Source of the DNA: Lindgomyces ingoldianus | Taxonomy: Eukaryota > Ascomycota > Dothideomycetes > Pleosporales > Lindgomycetaceae | Length of the DNA stretch: 64,000 bases | Assembly: GCF_010093535.1 (NCBI RefSeq) | Contig: NW_022985170.1 | Span: forward strand, 132,990 to 196,989 | Direction: 5' to 3' | Shown: positions 55,230-64,000 of the stretch, one piece after another | Position numbering within the stretch: position 1 is the first letter of the stretch | Layout of the letters: every line of letters begins with the position of its first letter | Made by a program: the position numbers and the translations under genes | The notes under the pieces: model-generated | The model's database searches: none | Seen by the model: only the letters and a program-made list of their open reading frames with translations | What the model was told of the DNA's origin: nothing

Positions 55230-57600
55230 ATGTCCGGGCTCGAGGTACGTCGGATCCTTTCCGGAACCCACCATCCTTGTTCATCGAATTGACTTCTGCA
55301 TGTAGCCTTTTGCTGTAAGACCTCTTCACTAGCAAGGCACATCATACTGTCGCAACGACTTGTTTCTGAATATGGGCTAACACATTTTCCATCATATGCA
55401 GGTTGTTGGTGCTGTCGCAGCTGTAGTTTCAGCCTTCCACGGCGGCGCAGAACTAGTTGCCCATATCAAGAAGAAGCGTCGACGTCGCAGTAAAAGCCAA
55501 CAAGAGTTTGAAGAAAAGCAACTCCAAGATTCTCTGCAGACCGGCGAAACAACAGTCGGTCAACGCTATGTCGCAGACATTAAAGAATTAGGGGAGATAG
55601 TAAGAATAGGCGATGGTCCGTTCGCTCTCATCTCATCGTCCGAAGTCCGTAAACTAGTAGAGAGTAAGGAAAACTGACAAGAAATTGTTCCAGCCGTCGC
55701 ACGCGACCGCTTACTTCATATTGCCGTTGTCATGCAGGCCGAGATTATAAAGAGTCTGCAACTCGCTGTTAAATACGAAAATGCTGTTCTGAACCTTAAG
55801 ATCCTCCACGAAGCTTCTATCTTGAACCGCCAAGAGACGATTGTGACCCTGGACGAGTTGAAACAGAGGATTCTTATAACGAGACCTGTGCTACGGACAT
55901 TAGAAGCACCGCCGCCTGCGACGCCTGAGGGGCAGAGACATTCCATCAGCTCGTTGGAGTCTGTGCAAGGTTTCCGGACTGCAGCAAGTTTCAATACTGT
56001 TCCTGACGACTACATACCTGAAGCTGTGACCATCCCAGGTCCTGGAGATTTAAAAGAGTCAAAGACCGGCCTCGCGAAGTATTTTCAAATGAGGAGACAG
56101 AACAGCACTTCCTCCACTGCCTCGGGCCAACACCGACCGACTTCCTCTACAGGGAGTATCAACTTCAGCCCTGCACTCAACTACCTAATTCAAGGAAGTG
56201 ATAATCGGGGGTCGATCATGAAGGATATTGATGAGATTATCAGCTCGTACCAAGGCCTGCGTCTGGACGACAACAAGAGAGACACCTTGGCTATTCTTAA
56301 TGGAGGCAACAACGGATCAAAGCGTGACACGCTCGCGATTCTCCAAGGTGGAGAGAACTACAAGCGTGATACAATAGGGCTAAATCGGGACGCACTACAA
56401 ATGCTCAGGAACCTCCCTCCCACACCAGAAGAATCACATGAGGGCCCAGAGTATCCTGCCTTCAATCACAACATCTTTGATCCGCAAAATGCATATAGCC
56501 AGTACTTCACCCCAGCGCCGATTCCGCTCCCCCAACGCCATTCCTCAAAGGATTCGAGATGGTCGACTTCGAGTTCTGTGTACTCAGACACTGTTCCCCC
56601 ATCACTCTACAGCCACGATTCGAAATCATCTAATGAATCCCGCACCCCATCCATCGCACCAGACTTCTCTGCCCTCAACAGCCCCTCCGCATCTCCGATC
56701 CCACCCTTTTCCACACCACAACGACCTCGCACTCCGATCATGGAAGACGGCGGTGCGCTGAAAGCGGGTCGAACGCGAGTCCACCTAGTTCCAGTACAAG
56801 ACAGCTCTAGCAGCGGCGGCAATAATACCTCCAGGCCCTTCGGAATCTCCGCCCTCGCATCATCCTCTGCATCCCTCGTAAGCCCTCAACCCATACCTCC
56901 CGTACCCACACCCGCACCAGCATCCGCGCCAGGACCTCCTACTCCCGTCCTCAAGCACACAAACTCCGCCGGATCCTACTCCTCCGCCCCATCCTTCCGC
57001 TCCAACACCATCGCCGGACCACTCCCCACGCAAGAACGTATGATGGATGGTCGCCCTTGCAAAGATAACAACTATTGGGGCTTCTGCAAAGGCGCGTGGG
57101 CGGTGCGGGAAGAACTCAAAAAAGGCATCGGCCTTCATACCCGCCCAATTGGCCAGTACAACACGATCCAAATCTGGCAGTGCAAGCAGTGCACCTTCAG
57201 TGGGAAAACATACGCCGGCAAAAAGAAGAAAGAAGTCGTCGTCGACCCCAACATCCACACTTCCGCGGTCGGAATCCGGTATAAATGGATTTTCCTCGCG
57301 AAGTCCCACGTCAAGAAGAAGAATGGTGATAGTTCGGGGAAGATGTCTGAGGATTGTAATTATGGTTGTGTAATATGCTCAGTGGAGGGGAATGTTACGG
57401 GTATTTATGGCAATGTGGAAACGCTTATGAATCATATCTTCTTGGAGCATGTGAGGGATCTGAGCGAGAAGACGGCGCAAAAGGCAAAAATTGTTATGGG
57501 GAGGGAGGCCAGCAGGGATGAGGAGTGGGATTTGAATGTTCCGACGATGGATGTGCTTTCGGAGAAGGAGATTGCAAGGGTTGATGGGTTGATGATGTGA
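55230..57600 (+). CDS. Fungus-specific protein with N-terminal STAND-like helix and C-terminal Cys/His-rich domain
   Basis: Exons 55230-55244 (five codons, MSGLE), 55402-55615 and 55694-57600; 711 aa. The N-terminus MSGLEVVGAVAAVVSAFHGGAELVAHIKKKRRRR resembles the amphipathic start found on many fungal NACHT/STAND-associated proteins, followed by a helical block (DAVARDRLLHIAVVMQAEIIKSLQLAVKYENAVLNL). The middle (about 100-490) is Ser/Pro-rich and holds a three-fold repeat KRDTLAILNGG / KRDTLAILQGG / KRDTIGL. The C-terminal 190 residues are ordered: RPCKDNNYWGFCKGAWAVRE, CKQC (about 572), YKWIFLAKSH, CVIC (about 634) and HIFLEH (about 655), likely a zinc-binding module. No NTPase domain is present. 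The last acceptor is sure; the donor at 55616 (GTCCGT) was picked over GTAAGG at 55664, which would leave a 30-nt intron. Confidence 0.78.
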
Positions 57601-58022
57601 TGAATAGGATTGGAATGGCGGGCTCGGCTTGGGTTTATTTATTTTTCCTTTCCTTGTACGCGTTTGGAGATACCCTTCTTTGATGACTGTTGTATGAATT
57701 TAGTTGATGGAAAGATCTAAGACTGGTCTCTCCCTGCCAAGGTTTGGTGTGTGGTGCCTTTAATTCATCCCGTGGACGATGTTAGCAACTGAAAGCGCCT
57801 CCTGCACATATACTTGTTCGCTTGCTGTCAAACATTCAATACTTTGTGAAATTTTACTCTTATTGTCGAGCTGTTGGTCTATAGGCAGCTCATACCTCGA
57901 TGATATCTCGCAATATATCCATTCGTTCAAAGTCCAAGTGCACATGGTCAGAACGACTTTCCTAACGCCCAGAATATGCAATGCAAAACTTGCCGTAAAA
58001 AATGCTCTTCATCATCTTATCC
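57601..58022. other. Intergenic region between convergent genes
   Basis: 3' flanks of the Cys/His-rich protein gene and BUD13. Nothing else seen. Confidence 0.6.
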
Positions 58023-59089
58023 TCACTCATCCATCTGCCAAGCATACTCCATGGTCTCCCTATTCGCCTTCCGATTCCTCGCCTTGAACCACTCTCCCTC
58101 AAACCCATTCCCCCTATCCACACCATCCCATCGATGGCCCGGCCGTATCCCATATCGATTCGGCGTAAAGGCACCTTTATACAGTGGTTTCCCCGTAATA
58201 CTCCTCCCTGCCTTCTTCTTTTCCAAAAAGCCCATCGCGGGATCATTCCACCGATCCTGTTCCTTCAATTCCTCATTCAGCGCCGCATCGGATGCATACC
58301 GAGCGACGGTCATGTATTTCGCATCTCTCAGCTCTTCCTTCCGTTTCTCAGCCGCCACATTTTGCACCGCGCCTCTCGCCTCCCTTTCTTTCTCTACTTT
58401 CTTCCTCTCCTCTTCCTCAGCCTTCTTCCTCGCCTCCGCACGCTTCATCACTACATTAATAATCCGTCCACTCGCATCCCGATAAATCGTCTCCCCACCG
58501 CCATTCTTCTCCGCCTCCTTCGCCACCTCCGCAGCTTGTTTGAGATCCGCCTCCCGTTTCTTTTTCACGGCTGCGGCAACTTGTGCAGCCGTTTGCAAGC
58601 CTGCGTGCGCGCCAGAGTCCATTTTCAACACGCCCTCTGTGTCGACGAGTTCAGGAGCTTCATCCTCTTCCTCAGCGGCTTTCTGCCGGTCTGACGCTGC
58701 TTGTGTTAGGATAGCATCTGCGGCCGCGTTTTCGGCGTCGGCAGCGAGTTGGGCGGCGGTTGAGGGCGCGGCGACGCCGAAGGTGGTCCAGGAGGCTTTG
58801 GTCTTGGATCTGGATTTTTTGGATGTGATTGGCATGCCCGCTGTGGCGATTGCGGTTAGCGTGGGTAGACTGCAAAGGGATGTTGGGCATATTGATGTAT
58901 GGGGAGGGACGTACGAATTATAGGTCTGTCGTCGTCGTCGTCGTCCTTGCTTTTGGACCAGCCTGCGATATCATCGTCGGCGATTTTAAGACCGTCTTCC
59001 TTGTTCTTTCGTTTGCGCTTTTTGGATTTCTTGTCGGCAGGCGAGTCAGCAGTGAGGTAGTTCTTTGCTAGATAGTCGGCGAGAGACAT
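58023..59089 (-). CDS. BUD13: BUD13/CWC26 pre-mRNA splicing factor (RES complex)
   Basis: Two exons on the minus strand: 59089-58915 and 58840-58023; 330 aa. Exon 1 gives MSLADYLAKNYL followed by a Lys-rich stretch and DGLKIADDDIAGW, both typical of BUD13. Exon 2 continues PGMPITSKKSRSK, a long charged helix region (about 130-230) with ETIYRDASGRIINVV, and the C-terminal signature NRYGIRPGHRWDGVDRGNGFE, the conserved BUD13 block. Known role: with SNU17 and PML1 forms the RES complex on the activated spliceosome, aiding splicing and nuclear retention. Divergent from the alkyltransferase-like gene over about 206 bp. The join RPII|PGMPITS is supported by phase and acceptor CCACAG. Confidence 0.94.
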
Positions 59090-59295
59090 TTCTGTGGAGG
59101 ATGTTAGATTCGGTAAGTTAGGAAAGGTTATGAAGTCGAGATGGTGAACTTTGGCAGCAGCTCTTGGCAAGCGCGCGTTGACTAATATCACGTGGTCTGG
59201 CGCTTTCGCGTCATGCTAGTGCTGCTGAAGCTACCTCAGTTTTTCAAGTCTCCTCCTTTCGCTAGAATTTTATATTCGCTGCAGCAACGTACAAC
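59090..59295. promoter_or_regulatory. Short divergent promoter of BUD13 and the ATL gene
   Basis: 206 bp between divergent ATGs, so the two core promoters must overlap. No defined site recognised. Confidence 0.5.
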
Positions 59296-59944
59296 ATGGC
59301 GCATGGAGAGCGCTCTGAAAAAGCTTGGCTATGGTATACAGCTGTCTACGAGGCTATCCAAGAGATTCCGAAAGGAAGAGTGACATCCTACGGGCACATC
59401 GCGAGGCTGGTCGGGAAGCGTAAGCATCCCACCCTCATCATAGTTTCAGCTAATGAGGGCGTTTGCTAACGTTTGCAGCCGAATGCCCCAGGTACTCAAA
59501 GCTGCGAACATCTGAAGCCGAGAACTAACCCGTGATGCGACTCAAAGACAGGTCGGAGTCTGTCTTAAACACCTCCCCTCAAAATCTAGCGATCCAAGCA
59601 AGAAGAGTCCGACATGGCACAGTGGCAATGTGCCCTGGCAGCGCGTGATCAACGCTAGAGGAGGCATCAGCCCGAGGTTAGTGAGTAACTTTCCTTATTC
59701 ACGCCGGTCTCCGCTTCGTCGTTTTGTCTTGTTAACAAGACAAAGAGGACCTTCCGGGGCGAGTCGACAAGCAGCGGCACTACGCGCGGAAGGTGTGCAA
59801 GTCGATCAGGGACCGATGGGCGAGCTCACTGTGAATTTGGAGCGATTTGGATGGTTTCCGGATGTGCTGCCGAGCGAGGAGGGCTTGGTGGAGAGCAGCG
59901 GCGAGGAAGACGAGGATGAAGAAGCGGCGGCGTACCATACCTGA
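59296..59944 (+). CDS. atl1: Alkyltransferase-like (ATL) DNA-damage recognition protein
   Basis: Four exons: 59296-59419, 59479-59491 (13 nt), 59548-59676 and 59746-59944; 154 aa. It is the MGMT/Ogt DNA-binding fold: WYTAVYEAIQEIPKGRVTSYGHIARLVGKP, the microexon plus next exon giving PRQVGVCLKHLP, and VPWQRVINARGGISPRG. In O6-alkylguanine transferases the active motif is PCHR; here Cys is Trp (PWQR), as in ATL proteins such as fission yeast Atl1 (PWHR). ATLs bind and flip O6-alkylguanine without removing the alkyl group and pass the lesion to nucleotide excision repair. The helix-turn-helix Arg finger falls in the expected place (SRGGIS-type loop, here ARGGIS). An acidic tail (SSGEEDEDEEAAAYHT) extends beyond the usual end. 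Confidence 0.9.
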
Positions 59945-61075
59945 GGCATCCTCACCCGGAAACGGGTGTTTGGGGAAGATGCCATGGTACCGGAACGGAA
60001 CATCAAACGGAGCAAGTTTCTATTGTTGGCAGCTGATTGACAGGAGTTCTATGGACCGGAAGTACTAAGAGCGGTTCCTTCGTCCCAGTAGATAGACTGC
60101 ATCCCACCTCTCTCATCGCTGGCGGTTTGGCGATTCCACGTACTCGCCGGCTATGCCGAGATAGGTAGACGCCGGAGGCGTAAACGAGGTCCTGGTTGCG
60201 GGAGTTCTGGGGCTGGATGGCAACATGCGTGAACCACGGCCGAATCCGGATCGTTATCGAGACAGCGTGAAGCAAGGCACGCTCGTCATAAGCGGGACAG
60301 CAAGTAATATCAGACGAGGCATTTATTAAGATGAAAGCTAGTGCGCCGCATCTCCGTGACTGTGGCTGTTTGGAGAGGGGCTCAGAGCTGTGTCGAGTGG
60401 GGTACAGGTCCACGATGCCTTGCAGACGATGACCATTTGCTTGCTTCACCAGTCCGGCAGTCCAGCAGGAACCCGCTCAGCCTCCAACACGCCCACGTTC
60501 GCACGTCGGCGGCGCATGACGGCCGTGTCATCTGTGTCATCATTGTGTCTTCACCAGGCGGCCAACAGATCAAACCGGCTGGCGCTGAGCCAGCCTCGGC
60601 GAATCGGGGTGCGTCACGGGGCAGCTCCATCATGGACGTCTTATCGCACGCCCAGTTCCCAGGCACAACAAAGGATGTGGGGAGGCGTGCGCCTTTGACT
60701 GCCCATAAAGCCCCCCAGCTTCGCCTCCGGGGGCTCCTCACAACATATCTCATGCGCCCTTTCATCCGTAGACTCCCTCTGCATAGCCACTTACTCTTTG
60801 AGCAGCGTTCTGACTGAGTCACCCCAAGGAGTCATCCACGACAGCTACCAGTCACCAGTCACTAGTCACTAGTCACCCCTTCCTTCTCCTCTCCTAAGAT
60901 TATTAGTACCTTCTGTTACACCCACTTACCCTACAATCACTCTCACTACTCTCGTTCTGTCCCCCAAACACCTCCCTGATCTACCTAGCTACCTACAGCC
61001 ACCCGCCCACCCCCTTCGCCTATCATCACTCTTCCAAGGCACCTCCACCAGTTCACCAAGCTTCCCACAGCTACC
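59945..61075. other. Intergenic region with short tandem repeat
   Basis: No gene supported; opposing frames of 146 and 158 codons at 60341-60822 overlap on both strands and look non-coding. The last 200 bp are C/T/A-rich, a typical leader. Confidence 0.5.
60849..60876 (+). repeat. Four tandem copies of a YAGTCAC heptamer
   Basis: CAGTCAC twice followed by TAGTCAC twice, in register, about 200 bp upstream of the small acidic protein gene. Minus-strand reading gives repeated GTGACT half sites of bZIP type. Confidence 0.8.
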
Positions 61076-61640
61076 ATGTCGTCTGAGCAGACCTTTTCGA
61101 CCCACGACCTCCGCAGCGGAGCCAAGGAGTTCGGCCGCGACAAGGACCAGAGGGTGAAATGGGCCCATGGTACTTCCTATGGCCCGGGACGGAGGGTTGA
61201 GGACGCCCGACCTCGACCTGCGCGCGTCATTCCAACCCCAAAGTCAGCATACCCAGGTGCCTTGCTTTGCAGCTAAGGCTAACGTGAATTTTAGGTCCAC
61301 TGCTGGTTTCAACAAGGCCCGCACCGCCCTTAAGAACGACATGGTCGATGCTAGCGACTCTTCGGCCGATGAGGAAGTCGACGAGCCCTCCGCCGCCCCA
61401 GCACCAGATGCCGAGATCACCTATTCCTACGACGCCGAGCGAGGCCCGAGCCACGGAAGCCAGGTACTTGGGCAAGCACTTGCGCAAGCCATCGAGCGGT
61501 TTGAGGTCCACCAGACCGACAAGCTGATCAAGGAGGAATATGAGGTGCTGGACGCCGGCGAGGTGCTGTCTCCGGCTCCAAGGCCCCGCAGGCATGGCGT
61601 CACCCCCGAGGACGAGGACTACGAGTTCATCGAGGCCTAA
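61076..61640 (+). CDS. Small acidic disordered protein of unknown function
   Basis: Exons 61076-61242 and 61295-61640, join VIPTPK|STAGFNKAR; 170 aa. Not recognised. N-terminal half is basic/polar with DLRSGAKEFGRDKDQRVKW; it continues DASDSSADEEVDE (acidic CK2-like sites), then an alpha-helical block SQVLGQALAQAIERFEVHQTDKLIKEEYEVLD, and ends DEDYEFIEA. No signal peptide or membrane helix. Codon use is GC-rich at third positions, as in highly expressed fungal genes, and the long CT-rich leader agrees; I infer good expression but no function. Confidence 0.7.
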
Positions 61641-62476
61641 TTCTTTCGCCTACGGATATCCCCTCCTTCCGTGATTGTGTTTTAGGTTATTAGCGGACTG
61701 CATGCTCTCCATTGGCGTTTTGTATGGCATTCAGATACCTGCGGGTTGTGTCTTTTGGGTCATTAGCATTGTAACGGTACACGGCAGCATCAACAGGCGA
61801 GCGTTCGGCGCTTTCTGAGGACTTGAGCAGCCCCTTACAGCATGCTTTAGATTTTCTGCATTGGATTTCTGTATTGGATTTTTTTGGATGACGGATGGAT
61901 GCATCGGCAGGACCCTTGTCTACTGTACAGTGTTTGACCTGGTTGCTTTTGCTTTGTCGCATCTGCGTTCTCGGTAGTCAAGTCGATTGGATGCATGAAT
62001 TCATGCTTCCACCAACCCGAGCACTGCTCCCGATCTCGATCCAGTGACAGTGGAGAAGATCTTGAAACTCTCGATTGCAGTTATGGCAAGCTGCGTAATG
62101 GTGAAGCTGCCGAGTTTACCAAGCAGGGAAGGTCTTGGCTTGTAGCTGATGAGTGCGTCGATCGAGGTAGATGCATACGTCATCGTGAAGGTCCCACCAG
62201 CAACTTCGTCCCCTGACACAGCCCCAAGGTCTTTCTGGGCTCGCCTACTAAAGACGCTTAACCCACTGCAAAGGCCGACAATTCTCACTCATCGCGTGTG
62301 GGCCTGATACAGCAGAAAAACACGCCACCGCCGTCGTTCATATATCTTCGGTCGCGTCCCGCCTGAACTCGGGGTGGTTGATCAATTCGATTATCGATTT
62401 CCCTCATGGCTGCAAGGCGTTAAGACCGCGCTTTAATTATTCGATACATAGAAGCAAAAACGAAAAGAAGAACATC
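61641..62476. other. Intergenic region
   Basis: No gene supported. 3' flank of the small acidic gene and promoter of the hydrolase gene. Confidence 0.55.
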
Positions 62477-63697
62477 ATGGCCGGACGGCCACGGTGGGTC
62501 CTACACTTACAGGCGCAATTCTGGCGCGTCCTCATGGGCATTGGGATGATGCTCCATCGCCTCGCGCGCCCCTTGCCACCATCTCCTTCCTTCCACAAAC
62601 ACATCGATGCGACTGTGTCCCCTCTTAAGGGGAAGTTTAGACTGCAGTTTTACGTACCGAAGGACTATCATGCGCAGAAGAGGCTGAAGGGCAAGAGATA
62701 TCCATGTGTTATCAATTTCCACGGCGGCGGGTTTACCCTAGGAACTGCTCGTGACGACGCCAGGTGGGCCGGCGTGGTCGTCGAACAAGTGGGAGCAGTG
62801 GTTGTAAGTGTGGATTACAGGCTTGCACCCGAGTTCCCGTTTCCTACGGCCGTGGAAGATGGAGCAGATGCAATCTTGTATCTGGCCCGTAATGCGGATC
62901 AATTGATGCTGGATCCAGCGCGTTTCGCGGTGTCGGGGTTCTCCTCGGGCGCGAATATGAGCTTCACGGTGCCTTTGTGTCTCCAAGGTGAGCTGTTGGA
63001 CAAAACGCCCTCGGGGACTCCAATCCAGAACCACCGTGGTAGTGTTCCTGCTCAACTTGCACCACCACCGACATCATCATCAAACCTCTCGCCAAATTCC
63101 TCACGAATCGGTCTCACGCGGCAAAAGTCCCGTCTAGATCGAATAGCCATGCTTCGCCAAACAGGAACATCCTCCCTCTCCCTCGTTTCCTCGTACAAGG
63201 ACGGCGCAGCTGTCTCCGTTATCACGCAAGACACTGAGGTCAAAATCAGAGGCATAGTGTCCTTCTATCCGTCCACAGACTACACGCAAACGCGCGAACA
63301 ACGTCGCCAAACCTGCTCGCGAACAGACCAACAGCTCCCCGCTGTTTTCACCGAGCTATTCGACGACTCGTATCTTCAACCCCCTAGCCTGGATCTCTCT
63401 CATCCCTGGCTAAGCCCCGGCGTGGCTCCTGAGCACATGCTTGCTGTCTTGCCCGACGACATCGTCCTATTCACCTGCGAGTGGGACATGCTCTTAGCCG
63501 AAGGCGAACGATTCCGAGACAGATTGGTAAATGATCTAAAGAAACGAGTACATTATCACTGCATCCCAGGTGTCCCGCACGGGTGGGACAAGGCGCCGAA
63601 TCCCCTTCGAGAGTCTCCTGGCGCTCGACAGCAGTATATGGTGGCTTGTCGAGAGTTGAAGAGGATGTTTGATCTTGAGCAGGATGGCGAAGAGTAG
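62477..63697 (+). CDS. Alpha/beta hydrolase fold-3 (hormone-sensitive lipase-like) esterase
   Basis: Single exon, 406 aa from the ATG at 62477 (the frame runs further upstream only from a TTG). Seen: HGGG oxyanion motif (NFHGGGFTLG, about residue 82), DYRLAPEFPFPTAVED, nucleophile elbow GFSSG (about 156), Asp in FTCEWDMLLAEGERF (about 342) and catalytic His in GVPHGWD (about 371). A hydrophobic segment near residues 10-30 (LHLQAQFWRVLMGIGMMLH) may anchor it to a membrane. An insertion of roughly 90 Ser/Arg-rich residues (about 180-270) separates the nucleophile from the next beta strand, longer than in most family members. Substrate unknown; a neutral lipid or ester hydrolase is likely by family. 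Confidence 0.9.
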   Translation: MAGRPRWVLHLQAQFWRVLMGIGMMLHRLARPLPPSPSFHKHIDATVSPLKGKFRLQFYVPKDYHAQKRLKGKRYPCVINFHGGGFTLGTARDDARWAGVVVEQVGAVVVSVDYRLAPEFPFPTAVEDGADAILYLARNADQLMLDPARFAVSGFSSGANMSFTVPLCLQGELLDKTPSGTPIQNHRGSVPAQLAPPPTSSSNLSPNSSRIGLTRQKSRLDRIAMLRQTGTSSLSLVSSYKDGAAVSVITQDTEVKIRGIVSFYPSTDYTQTREQRRQTCSRTDQQLPAVFTELFDDSYLQPPSLDLSHPWLSPGVAPEHMLAVLPDDIVLFTCEWDMLLAEGERFRDRLVNDLKKRVHYHCIPGVPHGWDKAPNPLRESPGARQQYMVACRELKRMFDLEQDGEE

Positions 63698-64000
63698 AGG
63701 TTACCAGGCCCCTGGATTTTGGATGGGATACAGCGTGCTAGTGTTTTGGGTTGATGCTTCGTATATATACCCTGTTGGCATGGGGATTGGTATTCAGTGA
63801 CTTCTTAGGATTAGAATTGTAAAGGGAGAAGGCGTTGGAGGATGTGGCGCGGATTTTATTTAGAAATGTGAATAGAATGTAATCTTATCAGATGTATGAA
63901 CGAAAACTTCAGAAACCCCATTTTGGCTTCGATGGGGTTTGGTTTCTTCGAATCAAACCCTTGCAGTATTTGATTCTACGAAGGGGTTCTGTAATCCCAG
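63698..64000. other. 3' flank at the window end
   Basis: Nothing beyond the hydrolase 3' flank recognised. Confidence 0.6.

Noticed and set aside
55664..55693. Alternative 30-nt intron (GTAAGG..CAG) in the 711-aa protein gene
   Set aside because: Too short for a fungal spliceosomal intron; the 78-nt choice from 55616 gives a better conserved protein reading.
60341..60822. Overlapping opposite ORFs of 158 and 146 codons
   Set aside because: Mutually antisense, GC-rich chance frames without conserved motifs.
63884..63892. Further ATCWGATAA match (minus strand) near the window end
   Set aside because: Single site downstream of a hydrolase gene; one chance hit in 64 kb is expected.

Overview
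This window is nuclear DNA of a filamentous ascomycete (Pezizomycotina). The evidence is the many short introns (about 47-90 nt) with GTRNGT donors, CTAAC/CTGAC branch sites and YAG acceptors, an extracellular/intracellular siderophore NRPS locus, and fungus-only families such as a DUF7704-like membrane protein. The exact class (perhaps Leotiomycetes) is a guess. No transposon, CRISPR array, rRNA or viral gene was seen. Exon joins were worked out by hand from reading frame, splice signals and family knowledge; summed exon lengths are divisible by three for all genes reported as complete.

Layout. 1-7.7 kb: the 3' part of an Hsp70-like gene, a lectin-like single-pass membrane protein, a PER1/PGAP3 GPI-remodelling gene, a tRNA-Ala(UGC) with an 8-bp duplication in its anticodon loop, and a DUF7704-like gene. 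7.7-28.4 kb: the centrepiece, a divergent pair made of a 16-kb ferricrocin-type (SidC/NPS2) peptide synthetase on the minus strand and an L-ornithine N5-monooxygenase (SidA) on the plus strand. They share a 2.8-kb promoter carrying four exact copies of the iron-GATA repressor site ATCWGATAA, two of them fused as a palindrome. SidA hydroxylates ornithine; an acetyltransferase not in this window would give N5-acetyl-N5-hydroxyornithine; the NRPS joins three of these with glycine/serine into a cyclic hexapeptide that stores iron in the cell.

28.4-64 kb is mostly conserved housekeeping sequence: YAK1 kinase, eIF3c, a LITAF-domain protein, AAR2 and SNF8/VPS22 (divergent), a PAP2 lipid phosphatase, a large unrecognised putative mitochondrial protein, a tandem AAA ATPase of AFG2/DRG1 type, two fungus-specific disordered proteins, BUD13 and an alkyltransferase-like DNA-repair protein (divergent), a small acidic protein, and an HSL-type alpha/beta hydrolase. 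These neighbours have no evident role in iron metabolism, so the siderophore locus appears to be a two-gene island. The most interesting sequence-level signals are the palindromic GATA operator, an upstream ORF overlapping the sidA start codon, the duplicated anticodon loop of the tRNA, an in-frame 54-nt intron near the NRPS 3' end, and competing splice donors in the AAA ATPase gene.
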